Source: Aquarana catesbeiana (taxonomy: Eukaryota; Chordata; Amphibia; Anura; Ranidae). Taken from it: a DNA stretch of 64,000 nt. Of the stretch, positions 47,328-58,526 are shown one piece after another (positions within the stretch are counted from its first letter, which is position 1; each line of letters begins with the position of its first letter). A program made the translations under genes and the position numbers. The notes below the pieces were generated by a model that saw only the letters and a program-made list of their open reading frames with translations, was not told the DNA's origin and ran no database searches. Location of the stretch: positions 195,381,640 through 195,445,639 of the forward strand of contig NC_133324.1 in the NCBI RefSeq assembly GCF_042186555.1, in the 5' to 3' direction.

Positions 47328-48943
47328 CAGTATCTCACAAAAGTGAGTACACCCCTCACATTTTTGTAAATATTTTATTCTATCTTTTCATGCGACAACA
47401 CTGAAGAAATTACACTTTGCTACAATTTAAACTAGTGAGTGTACAGCTTGTATAACAGTGTAAATTTGCTGTCCTCTCAAAATAACTCAACACACAGCCA
47501 TTAATGTCTAAACCTCTAGTAACAAAAGTGAGTACACCCCTAAGTGAAAATGTCCAAATTGGGTCCAATTTGTCATTTTCCCACCCCGGTGTCATGTGAC
47601 TCGTTAGTGTTACAAGGTCTCAGGTGTGAATGGGGAGAAGGTGTGTTAAATTTGGTGTTATTGCTCTCACTCTCTCATACTGGTCACTGGAAGTTCAACA
47701 TGGCACCTCATGACAAAGAACTCTCTAAGGTTCTGAAAAAATGAACTGTTGCTCTACATAAAGATGGCCTAGGCTATAAGAAGATTGCGAAGACCCTGAA
47801 AATGAGCTGCAGCACAGTGGCCAAGACCATACAGCGGTTTAACAGGACAGGTTTCACTCAGAACAGGCCTCGCCATGGTCGACCAAAGAAGCTGAGTCCA
47901 AGTGCTCAGCGTCATATCCAGAGGTTGCCTTTGGGAAATAGACATATGAGTGCTGCCAGCATTGCTGCAGAAGTTGAAGGGATGGGAGGTCAGCCAGTCA
48001 GTGCTCAGACCATACGCTGCACATGGCATCAAATTGGTCTGCATGGATGTCATCCCAGAAGGAAGTCTCTTCTAAAGATGATGCACAAGAAAGCCATCAA
48101 ACAGTTTGCTGAAGACAAGCAGACTAAGGACATGGATTACTGGAACCATGTCCTGTGGTCTGATGAGACCAAGATAAACGTATAAATGTATTTTATAAGA
48201 TGGTGTCAAGCGTGTGTGGCGGCAACCAGGTAAGAAGTGCAAAGACAAGTGTGGTGGTGGAAGTGTCATGATCTGGGGCTGCATGAGTGCTGCCGGCACT
48301 GGAGAGATACAGTTCATTGAGGGAACCATGAATTCCAACATGTACAGTGACATACTGAAGCAGAGCTCTCCCTTCGGAGACTGGGCCGCAGGACAGTATT
48401 CCAACATGATAACGACCCCAAACACACCTCCAAGACAATCACTGCCTTGCTAAAGAAGCTGAGGGTGAAGGTGATGGACTGGCCAAGCATGTCTCCAGAC
48501 CTAAACCCTATTGAGTATCTGTGGGGCATCCTCTAACGGAAGGTGGAGCACAAGGTCTCTAAACATCCATCAGCTCCGTGATGTCATCATGGAGGAGTGG
48601 AAGAGGACTCCAGTGGCAACTTGTGAAGCTCTGGTGATGTCCATGCCCAAGAGGGTGAAGGCAGTGCTAGAAAATAATGGTGGCCACACAAAATATTGAC
48701 ACTTTGGGCCCAGTTTGGACATTTTCACTTAGAGGTGTACTCACTTTTGTTGCCAGTGGTTTAGACATTAATGGCTGTGTGTTGAGTTATTTTGAGGGGA
48801 CAGCAATTTACACTGTTATACAAGCTGTACACTCACTACTTTATACTGTAGGAAAGTGTGATTTCTTCAGTGTTGTCACATGAAAAGATAGAATAAAATA
48901 TTTACAAAAATGTGAGGGGTGTACTCACTTTTGTGAGATACTG
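47328..48943 (+). mobile_element. Tc1-like transposon family A, near full length (1616 bp)
   Basis: Ends CAGTATCTCACAAAAGTGAG and CTCACTTTTGTGAGATACTG are perfect inverted repeats, with TA at both flanks. A second inner copy of AAAAGTGAGTACACCCC occurs near 47525 and in reverse near 48745, the indirect-direct repeat layout of many Tc1 elements. Carries a dead transposase. Confidence 0.96.
47700..48693 (+). pseudogene. Tc1 transposase, dead copy
   Basis: Starts MAPHDKELSKVLKK and then meets a stop after 14 codons, where the 58-kb copy also shows a shifted AAAAAAA run. The next open part has SCSTVAKTIQRFNRTG (helix-turn-helix) and RHGRPKKLS (GRPR-like linker), then VLWSDETKIN with the first catalytic Asp, and a stop soon after. 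Later parts need two further frame changes: GGGSVMIWGCMSAAGTGE, a shifted second-Asp box, and IEYLWGIL with the Glu. Not functional. Confidence 0.93.
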
Positions 48944-50410
48944 TACACAATTGTAGCAATGACGCCTCTAAAACCAAGGCCTATTACAAACGTAAAGTTT
49001 TTTTTTGTCATTCAACCCAGGTGGCTGAACGAAAAAAAAAAAAAAAACTTGACAGATGCAACACACATGATATAATGGTGCAGTGATCTCTGGTGCGGCG
49101 ATCTCCGGTGCGGCGATCCCCGGTTCGCCGATCTTCCCCACTGTGCCTTTGTGTTCTGACAGGGGGACTACCAGAACTCACTGATCAGCGCCGGCAGCCA
49201 TTGGCTGCGAGTGATGATCGGATGTTGTTTTTCCAGCATGTCCCTTTGGAAAGACAGCTGTACACACTGACCGAATGTTGGACAGTTTCAATTGAACTAG
49301 CTGATACCGGCCGATATTTGGCCCATAGCAAGTGCTGTCAGAAGGTAAGGAAATACCATAAAACATGCAAAGATTGAAGTGTTGATAATAGTAACTGTAA
49401 TATATATATTTTGTATGTGTAAGCCTGAGGGGAGAGGGGGATTTGGGCTAACTTATTTGTTTTTTTTTTCTAAAGGATGGGCATGTGTGTAAGGTGCTAA
49501 TTGTATGGTTATTGGATTTTTTGACTACAGTACATTACTGTGGTAAAGGTAAAAAAAGCTAGAGATAATACACAACTAAAAATAAAAAAAGAATAAAAAT
49601 AGCCTTTGTGCCAAGTAACAAAATGCAGAACACATAACGTAATACAGTCTTATCAAATAATAGGTATTTTTATGATCCACAGTTACAACAGATTGTCCAT
49701 TTCTCTACTAAGCGAGATATTATCTAACAGATCCAGAGACAGTTTTCTCACACAATAGCAATGATTTGTTTTGCACTACAACGCTGAAATAGATTGTCAA
49801 GTTTTTTGGCCAGGCAAGATAATGGTGCTAAAAGAGACTGAGTTTCTTCTCAGGCAATAATGGTGTTTGGTTATCTGCTACAAAGTTGCAGTACATTGTC
49901 AGTTTTATGCAACACTTGTTTTTTTTTTTGCTAACTGAGTCAGGAACAGTTTCCTCAAAGAGTTATCCTATTTCTGTGCTTACAGCCACCCATAGTAAAT
50001 AATGTACTGTATATGTCATGCTTGCATCAACAAGCAAATGTGTGTAAAGTCTTATGTGCATCCAAGGAGTTACACCCCCATACAATGGGGCTGTGTCTCC
50101 CAGGCATGGAAATAAGCCTCCAGTTTTAAGCTGTATGGCCTTATACCTCTGTATACATGATGCTTCACAACAGACTCGGTGAAATCTCAACGTATTTCTG
50201 AGGAGAGCAGAATCCTGGCAGCTTGTCAGCTCTCCAGTATAAACGCACCGCGGGCATCTCTGAGCTGTTACAGCTGTCTGCAAAATCACTTTGCAATCTT
50301 TGTTGTAACCTTTAAAAACAAATTACTTTACATTACAATCAGCTAAAGGGGTTGGGTATAGCTTGTTTTAAAACTCCTTTTATGGCTTGGTAAGCATATA
50401 TATATCAATT
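48944..50410. other. Mostly unassigned sequence with short GC repeats
   Basis: Near 49080-49140 a 15-bp unit like GGTGCGGCGATCTCC repeats three to four times. The rest is A/T-rich and unassigned. Confidence 0.5.
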
Positions 50411-50694
50411 TGGCCTCATCCACACAGGTCTGTGGCACATACAGCATGAATTGGTCATTTGTTTATGCAGCTGGCGCTGTTTGCAGGCAGCCTATGTAAC
50501 TCTGAGGGTGTAGCGGCTGTATGGACAAAGCTGATAATCCTAATTTGACAGGAGTGCAGGGACAGGTGACAGATGTTCGTACAGGCTCTGTGTCCCCGTA
50601 GATTTATATAGGCTACCTGCACACAATTCCAGCTGCATAAGCAAATGGCCGATTTACACTGTATGGGCCAAAGCGCCCATGTGAATGAGGTCCT
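50411..50694. mobile_element. Putative MITE (GGCCTCATCCACACAGG end)
   Basis: TTGGCCTCATCCACACAGG at the left and CCCATGTGAATGAGGTCC at the right form an imperfect inverted pair. Inner words AGCTGGCGCTGTTTGCAGG and TATAGGCTACCTGCAC are further partial pairs. Confidence 0.55.
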
Positions 50695-51921
50695 ATGGTC
50701 TGAACACTGGTGCAATTCCATAGATTCTTATACTTATCCTTCCTTCTTGACAATTCATTCACCTACAGGAGAGAGAAGAAGAAGCCATGCAAAAGCTCCA
50801 GCGTGCTTTGGTCAGAGCTCACAAAGTGTTCAGTACTCTGTCTCCAGCTCCACATGACAACATGGGTTTAGCTGCAATGAAAAATAGGTAGATATTTTGC
50901 ATGTGTGGTCAGCATTTGGCCACCTGTCATGAGAGAAGAATGGGAGATGCCATGAGTGGGCTTTTTCTGAAAGCTACTTGCTTGGCTGTCTGGTTTTAAC
51001 ACTTTTGGGTCACAAACACAATGAGAATTTTTACATGACTGTCAGAACAGTGTCTGTACTGCCAATTCATATGCGTGTCACAAGTCTGTAACTCAGAAAG
51101 CATTTAAGGTAAAGCATCAGCATGGCAGCCAGAAAACAAACATTCTAATAAGGAGAGGTCAGCAATGGCTGCCTCATGACTGGTGTACTCTAAAGCCTCA
51201 TACACACAATCGGATTTTCCGACGGGAAATGTGTGACGACAGGCTGTTGGCGGAAAATCTGACCGTGTATATGCTCCATCGGACAATTGTTGTCGGATTT
51301 TCCGCGGACAAATGTTGGATAGCAGGTGTAGCAATAACTCTGGGTGGAGCTGCTGGTTTAAAGCGGGCTGTTACCGTCACCCCTGTTACCTCAATTTCAC
51401 AAGAACCGTGTCTAGGGTCCCGTTGAGATTAATACCAGACAGTGAAGGCACCAGACACTTGAGTATCTTTTCCAATCCTTTAATAAAGAGTAACTGAAGG
51501 AAGCAGCAGGAAAGAGTTGCAGGGAAGTTCAAATACCTTTTCTTGATGTTGTATTAGGAATTGAAATCTTGTAGATGAATGCACTTTCCTTTTATGCCGC
51601 GTACACACGGTCGGACTTTTCACCTGCAAAAGTCCGACGGACGCCGCCGGACCAAGTCCGGCGGACAATCCGACCGTGTGTGGTCTCCATCGGACTTCCG
51701 ACGGACCGTTTCGGGCGGAAATCCGACGTACTTTAGATTTGAAGCCTGCTTCAAATCTTTACGTCGTACCTCCGCCGGACTCAGTTCCTGACGGAAAGCC
51801 CGTTCGTCTGTATGCTAGTCCGAAGGACCAGATACGACGGAGGAGCAGGTTACTGCATCTCGCGCTCGCTGCAATAGGAAAAACTAATTTTCCCATTGCG
51901 GCGAGTGCGGGGGGCATCCCA

Positions 51922-52324
51922 GGCCCTTAGGTCTGGTATGGAACTTTAAGGAGAACCCCCTATGCCGAAAAACCGGCGTGGGGGTCCCCCCAAAATCCAT
52001 ACCAGACCCCGATCCGAGCACGCAGCCCGGCCGGTCAGGAAAGGGGGTGGGGACGAACGAGCGCCCCCCCCCCCCTCCTGAGCCGTACCAGGCCGCATGC
52101 CCTCAACATGGGGGGGTGCTTTGGGGGAGGGGGCGCCTTGCGGTGCCCCCTCCCCACAAAGCACCTTGTCCCCATGTTGATGAGGACAAGGGCCTCTTCC
52201 CGACAACCCTGGCCGTTGGTTGTCGGGGTCTGCGGGCGGGGGGCTTATCGGAATCCTGGAGCCCCCTATAATAAGAGGGCCCCCAGATCCCAGCCCCCCC
52301 ACCCTATGTGAATGAGTATGGGGT
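51922..52324 (+). repeat. Left arm of long inverted repeat
   Basis: About 400 bp, GC-rich with C and G homopolymers; pairs with 52762-53166. Differences are mainly in homopolymer length. Confidence 0.93.
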
Positions 52325-52761
52325 ACATGGTACCCCTACCCATTCACCTAGGTAAAAAGTGTCAATAATAAAACACAACACAGGTTTTTAAAATAATTTA
52401 TTAAACAGCTCCGGGGGGGGGTCTTCTTCCGTCTTCGGGGGTCCCTCTGGTTCATCTTCTCCCGGCGTCCGGTTGGTTCTTCTTCGCTCTCCGGCCTCTT
52501 CTCCCGGTGTCCCAGGTCTTCGGCCGGCCCCTCCGCTGTCTTCAGGTAGCTCTATTGCCAGCGGAGGTCCGGACTTCTGGGCTTCTTGGCTTCTTGTGTT
52601 CTCTTCTCTTCTCTTCCCCCAGATGTTGACACGACGCTCTCTCCGGCTGGACTGGTCTCTGAGGGCTGCGTTGTGACTTATATAGGCGGAGACCCCGCCC
52701 CCATATGATGTCACAGTCCCTGGGCATGCTGGGACTGTGACATTTTAGGGGGCGTGGTCGA

Positions 52762-53166
52762 CTACCCCATACTCATTCACATAGGGTGGGGGGGCCGGGA
52801 TCTGGGGGCCCTCTTATTATAGGGGGCTCCCGGATTCCGATAAGCCCCCCGCCCGCAGACCCCGACAACCAACGGCCAGGGTTGTCGGGAAGAGGCCCTT
52901 GTCCTCATCAACATGGGGACAAGGTGCTTTGTGGTGGGGGGGCACCGCAAGGCGCCCCCTCCCCCAAAGCACCCCCCCATGTTGAGGGCATGCGGCCTGG
53001 TACGGCTCAGGAGGGGGGGGGGCGCTCGTTCGTCCCCACCCCCTTTCCTGACCGGCCGGGCTGCGTGCTCGGATCGGGGTCTGGTATGGATTTTGGGGGG
53101 ACCCCCACGCCGGTTTTTCGGCGTAGGGGGTTCCCCTTAAAGTTCCATACCAGACCTAAGGGCCTG
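52762..53166 (-). repeat. Right arm of long inverted repeat
   Basis: Reverse complement of the left arm, beginning TACCCCATACTCATTCACAT, which mirrors ATGTGAATGAGTATGGGGTA at the end of the left arm. Confidence 0.93.
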
Positions 53167-55337
53167 CGACGGGGCTCGCAAGGTTTCAATCTCGCCGAAA
53201 AAAGCGGCGAGATTGAATTCCTTTTCTAGTCCCGTCGTACCCAAGTCACGTTCAAAATGAACGGACTTGTCCGTGTGTGGGAAAGTCCGTTCATTCTGAA
53301 AGTCCGGCGGTAGTCCGCCGGAAGTCTGGCGGCAAGTACGTCGGACCTAGCTTTCTAGAAAGTCCGACCGTGTGTATGCGGCATTAGAGTTGAATCTTTG
53401 CCCGCCCCGGATAGGTTTCTCTCACTAACCTAGCAGCCGGTACGCAGCACGAACAAAAGTCTCTGCCACAGACTTGAATGGAATAGAAACCCGTACGATC
53501 CTCTGCCACAGGATGTAATGGTTTATGATGGACAGCAAACACAGCACTAGAACCTTTAAGCTGACCCGGCAGTACTATGTGGTAGGTTAACTTTAGGATG
53601 CGTCCAACTGAGTCACCAGGCCCCTCTCCAGACCAGCACTCTGCATGATCCTTCCATGACGGGTCCTCCCCTGGGATCTTCTCAGTTGTCCAGTTTCTTC
53701 CCATAGGACAGACAGCCCAGGACCATTCCCTCGCCGCTGTGGTAGGCCCCAGACAGACTTCTGGGCTCACCCACACGCTGCAGCAACGTGGTCCTCCTGG
53801 TCGGAGGACCACGCCGTAGTACTCCTGACACATACCTGTCGGCCAGGAGGGCCAGCAGGTGGAACGAAAGACCCCTAGAACATGGCGTCTGTCCCATAAA
53901 TACCCTCTCCCAGAATGCAACTCGGAGGACCACCTCCACCGAGTTATCTCCGGGACAGAAGAGCACTCATACGCTTCAACGTGTTGCCTTTCCAACACCG
54001 ACCCATGGCGACAACAACACCCACAGGCACAGTGTGAAACTACATGCAACACAAACAAACTGGAACAGAGGCAAATCTGACTATGTATGAAACAGATAAC
54101 CCACTAAATTTACCTATAAGTGTTAGATTGAAAATCTACCAGCGCTACACAGGTTTTAAAATTTTCCGTGGACAAATGTCTGTTGTTGGATTTTCCAAGC
54201 GTGTGTACACAAGTCCGTCATACAAAAGTCCAAAGTACAAACACGCATGCTCAGAAGCAAGGACGAGCCAGAAGCAGTCGGTCTTGTAGAGTAGCGTTCG
54301 TAATGGAAAATTAACATTCGCGATGTGGCAAATTATGTAATCTTGAAATGTAGCGCACAATTCTCTCCTTCTTTAATGGGATAATAATGAAGCTGCTTTG
54401 CTGGTGATACTGATGGAGTTATGGCATACAAGTTTTCAAAGGCTTTTTTTTTATAGTGATATCAAGAATAATATTTTTTTTTGGGCAAGTTACCACAACA
54501 CCATTATCCCGTAGTTTTTAAGATCAAAGATACAGCTATGTTGGTGTCCCTTGTCAATTTTACATTGTTTTTTTTTTAATGTAACTGCCTACTTCCAAAC
54601 TGTCATTTGAAGTAAAACACATAGCCAAGTATTATTCTACACAATTTTTTTTATTGTGCATAAAAAAAGGAAACAAAAGAAAACAAATAAAATTAGACAT
54701 GCTATCTGCCAATAGAACTTAACCAAAAAGTACATTCTATGCATCCAAAAATATAGAAAATATACCAAATCAAATCATTATTCAACCAAAAAAATAATGT
54801 CAAAGCAATAACTCCAACGCCAATAATAAATAACACGTTATCCTCCGATTCCGCAACATGCCTGGTTGACGAACATTCGTTCAGAAACTAACTGAAAAAG
54901 CATGAAATGAAAAGCGTGAAATGAAAAGCGCAAAATGAAAAGAGCGAACTGAAAAGAGAATCAACACTCACCAAACTTCTACTAACACGAAATTAGCAGA
55001 AGGAGCCCAAAGGGTGGCGCTAAACAGCTGAAAGAACATGTAGTACGTCACTATGTTCGTGATTGTTGGCCAACAATTGTGTGGCGTGTGTATGCAAGAC
55101 AAGTTTGGGCCAACGCCCTTCGGACAAAAGTCCACGGTTTTGTTGGCCAATCCGATTGTGTGTACGAGGCTTTAGGCTTCATGTACACTGGACATTTGAA
55201 AACCTCTTCTGAATGCTGAAACTTGACAGCTAGTAACTGACGGTAAAAACGTCTGTGTTGCCACTTTTCCATGCCGCGTTTAGGGGCGTCAATGAGTGCT
55301 TTTTGTTTAGAAGTGTTTTCAATGGGCAAGCATTTCT

Positions 55338-55362
55338 GGAGAGAGAGAGAGAGAGAGAGATG
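55338..55362 (+). repeat. (GA)n microsatellite
   Basis: About 11-12 GA units followed by TGGGAAGCTGG. Confidence 0.95.
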
Positions 55363-55573
55363 GGAAGCTGGCTGTGAAGCTGCAAGGAGTCATAGCTGAC
55401 TTCCCACACTTAAGATACCAGCACTGGGGATCCGAAGACCGGTGAAGAACCAGCCCAGGTGAGGGCGACACTGGATTCTTGAACAGGTAAATGTCCTTTT
55501 ATTCAAAGTCAGCAGTTATAGTATTTGTAGCTGCTGACTTTTATTTTTTGTTATTAGGGGGAAGATCCCTCTA

Positions 55574-55848
55574 TGAGGCTGGGTTCACAGGGTTCACGGA
55601 GTGGCTCACAGCAGGGATCCGGTGCGTCCCTGTTCACAATTTCAGGTCCGATTTCACCCCGAATTTTTGGCTGAATTGGGACCTGAAACAGATCAGAAGA
55701 CGCACAGTACTCCTGTGCAATTCGGTCCGCAGCCACTACGGAGATGTGTGAACCAGCTCCATACAGAGCCGGTCACAATCTCCTGACATACGAATTGGAT
55801 GTGGAGAAACTTGCGTCCAATTCGCAATAGTGTGAACTCAGCCTAAAG
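55574..55848. mobile_element. MITE with GAGGCTGGGTTCAC ends
   Basis: GAGGCTGGGTTCACAGGG at the left pairs with GTGTGAACTCAGCCTA at the right. The inner pair AATTCGGTCCGC and CCAATTCGCAATAG is weaker. No gene. Confidence 0.78.
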
Positions 55849-56625
55849 TTGAACAAAAGGCAAAACTTTTTTTTTTCATTTTGGATAGAGTAAGGGAGGG
55901 TTATAACCCTTGTCAGTTTATTTTTTCACATCTGTGTCCCATTGTGCAGATTTCCTCTCACTTCCTATCCCACAGTCAGAACAGGAAGTGAGAGGAAATC
56001 CCTCCAAATTGAGGGAATTTCTGGTTGCCACCAGAGCTAGTGTCTCAAATGGAAGATTTTCTCTCTATTCCTTTTCTGGTAACAGTGCAAAATGTCATTT
56101 CTTTATCGTACATCACGGGTCATTAAGCAACCATAATAATGATTATATGGGTTATACACCACCTACAAGTGGATGGACACTGGCAGATAGTCAAACAGGA
56201 AGTCCACCCCTATATAACCCCTCCTATACAGGAAGGACTTCAGTTTTTTCACCAGTGTCTGTAAGGTGGAATGGTCACTGATGTGATACATGTGCTCTTG
56301 GAGCATACTTGGATCCATTCAAAAAAGCTAGCAGCCAAAATGGATGGTACCCAAGCCTCATTGGACAGAGAGAAGATTCCTCAAGGTTTTGTCTGTAATG
56401 CAGCCTTATGGCGCTGGGCCCTGTGTAATGGAACCCTGTGCAGTGTTTGTTCTGACCAAGGTGCTTTCCTGCAGGGTGCTATACAGGTGCAGGGGAGTGG
56501 ACCCCACATTAAGGGGGACCCAGTCCCTGAAGGTCTTTTATGACAAAGCTCGCTGTGATGGGTGAAGATTGAACTCCTGTTATGTTCGGAGTCCTGCAGC
56601 AGGAATGGTAAGTCTGCATTTATTG

Positions 56626-57592
56626 CAATTTCTTGCCGACCAGCCACTGTTATTATGCTGCAGCAGGTCGACACAATCCTGCGAGCCATCGTAGCTGTAT
56701 GCCGGCTCCTTTAAGTGGGATAGCAGGTGTGCACGCACTGCACTGTAGGTATGCTGATGCTCGTGACCGCCGGTCAGGATGACTGCCAGCCACGCGCGAT
56801 CACGGGGCACGAGAGGCAGAACAGGGATGTGTGTGTTTAAACACACACATCCCTGTTCTGTGAGGAGAGGAGAGGCAGATCGTGAGTTCCTAATAGCTAG
56901 GAAGTACGATCTGTCATCTCCTATAGTCAGTCCCCTCCCCCTACAGTTAAAACACACAGTCAGGGAACACAGTTAACCCCTTGATCGCCCCCTAGTGTTA
57001 ACCCCTTCCCTGCCAGTGACATTTACACAGTAATCAGTGCATTTTTATAGCACTGATCACTGTATAATTGTCAATGGTTTAAAAAATGTGTCAAAAGTGT
57101 CCGCCATAATGTCGCAGTCCCGATAAAAATCGCAACAGATCGCCGCCATTACTAGTAAAAAAAAATGCCATAAATCTATCCCCTATTTTGTAGACGCTAT
57201 AACTTTGCGCAAACCAATCAATATATGCTTATTGCAATTTTTATTACCAAAAATATGTAGAAGAATACATATCGGCCTAAACTGAGGAAAAAATTTGTTT
57301 TTTTTTAAAAAAAATTGGGGATATTTATTATAGCAAATAGTACAAAATATGGTGTTTTTTTCAAAATTGACGGTTTTTTTTGTTTGTTTATAACACAAAA
57401 AATAAAAAACGCAGAGATGATCAAATACCACCAAAAGAAAGCTCTATTTGTGGGAAAAAAATGTACGTCAATTTTGTTTGGGTGCAGCGTCGCACGACCA
57501 TGCAATTGTCAGTTGAAGCGACGCAGTGCCGTATCGCAAAAAATGGCCTGGTCATTGAGCAGCCAAATCTTCTGGGGCTGAAGTGGTTAAAA
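56626..57592 (+). mobile_element. TTAACC-ended MITE, long family, copy 2
   Basis: Collinear with 4785-5736: both hold GAGCCATCGTAGCTGTA-like and CCCTGCCAGTGACATTTA words and end GGCTGAAGTGGTTAA. The left end is degraded to TTTCTTGCCGACCAGCC. Confidence 0.85.
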
Positions 57593-58089
57593 AAAAAAGA
57601 GAGAGATATGACTGTCTGTTCTCCCAGCGGCCACTGGGGGCAGTGTACTGTTTAATCCTGCTGTGTACTTCTTAGTCATGTGGGCTGCTGTTTCTCCTCC
57701 AGTCACTAGAGGGCGCAGGCTCGTTCAGTATGGCCTATTTTTATATAGGCAGGAAGTGGAAGGGCGGCCATGTTGCCATGAGGTCGACAACTTCAGCAGG
57801 GCCTCTTAAGACATAACACCAGCCTATGGATACTAGTGAAGTGTGAGTACTTACTATGGGAGAACTGTGTGGCCAGACAAATCATGATTATATACTGCTT
57901 ACTTACTGCTTAATCCTGGGGGCCTGTACAACTGTAAGTCGATACACCCCTAGCAGTGCACTTTAAATTGTTGGGTCTCCCGAATACTGTGCATTTGGCA
58001 TAAAAATAGTATGGGGCCTGGTGCAGTTGAACAGGTGCATACGGGCAAACTTCAGAATAATGTGCATTTGGTCCGCAGGAGCTTACTTT

Positions 58090-58432
58090 TAGGGCATTTT
58101 CACACTCGGGCATTGGGGGCCTCAGCGGTAAAGCACTGCTATTTTTAGTAGCGATGTACCGTCATTTTTGCGGCACTTTTCGACAGCTAGCGGGGCACTT
58201 TTAAGCCCGCTAGCGGCCCAAAAAGGGTTAAAAGCTTTGGCGGCGCTGCCCATTGATTTTAATGGGCAGGGGTGCTCTAGGAGCGGTAAATACACCGCTC
58301 CTAAAGCGCCTCAAAGATGTTGAGCGTCCTGCCGGGCTTTCACACTGGAATGACAGGAGAGGCGCTTTACAGGCGCTATTTTTAGGGCTATAGCACCTGT
58401 AAAGCACCTCAGTGTGAAAGTGGCCTTAGGCA
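58090..58432. mobile_element. MITE with GGGCATTTTCACACT ends
   Basis: TAGGGCATTTTCACACTCGG at the left and CAGTGTGAAAGTGGCCTTA at the right. Interior rich in GCGGTAAA and GGCGCT words; non-coding. Confidence 0.78.
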
Positions 58433-58526
58433 GAAGCAGGAAAAGGCTGCATGGCATGCATATGTGCTAAAACTAGTAAAAACTAGTATGAGGCCAAATG
58501 CAGTTGGGCAGGTGCAGCATACTATA

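Larger units (their letters stand above)
51594..53384. mobile_element. GC-rich foldback element, inner layer of the nest
   Basis: Outer ends ATGCCGCGTACACACGGTCG and CGACCGTGTGTATGCGGCAT are inverted. Inside, two long arms (51922-52324 and 52762-53166) are near-perfect inverted copies, for example GGTCTGGTATGGAACTTTAA against TTAAAGTTCCATACCAGACC. The loop between is about 437 bp. All open frames are mirrored across the arms, which marks them as by-products. Confidence 0.9.
51327..54149. mobile_element. Solo LTR, TGTAGC...GCTACA, middle layer of the nest
   Basis: Ends TGTAGC and GCTACA; flanks CAGG at 51323-51326 and 54150-54153 are the 4-bp target duplication. Interrupted by the foldback element; without it about 1.03 kb. 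A TTTAATAAAGAG stretch at 51479 could be a polyadenylation signal. An open minus-strand frame of 224 codons at 53384-54058 lies inside and has no recognisable domain. Confidence 0.8.
51191..55174. mobile_element. MITE with TAAAGCCTCGTACACAC ends, outer layer of a nest
   Basis: 24-bp inverted ends: TAAAGCCTCATACACACAAT at the left and ATTGTGTGTACGAGGCTTTA at the right, one mismatch. The own sequence is 51191-51326 plus 54150-55174; CGGACAAATGTTGGA on the left and GGACAAATGTCTG on the right flank the inserted LTR. Without it the element is about 1.16 kb. No coding region. Confidence 0.87.

Noticed and set aside
49990..50100. Possible next LVRN exon after TGCTTACAG
   Set aside because: The required phase gives a stop within three codons, and the other frame matches only weakly.
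50768..50890. Exon-like open stretch after CCTACAG reading EREEEAMQKLQRALVRAHKV and on to a GTAGAT donor
   Set aside because: Has an acceptor and donor and 40 open codons, but does not resemble LVRN or a protein I recognise, and one such stretch is expected by chance. RNA-seq would settle it.
51978..53229. Mirror-image Pro/Gly-rich open frames (about 60-147 codons) on both strands
   Set aside because: They arise from the two arms of a GC-rich inverted repeat, and each has a mirrored twin.
53384..54058. 224-codon minus-strand open frame in the solo LTR
   Set aside because: No recognised domain and odd composition (Cys, Trp, His). It lies within LTR sequence where coding is not expected. Left as a note in the LTR entry.
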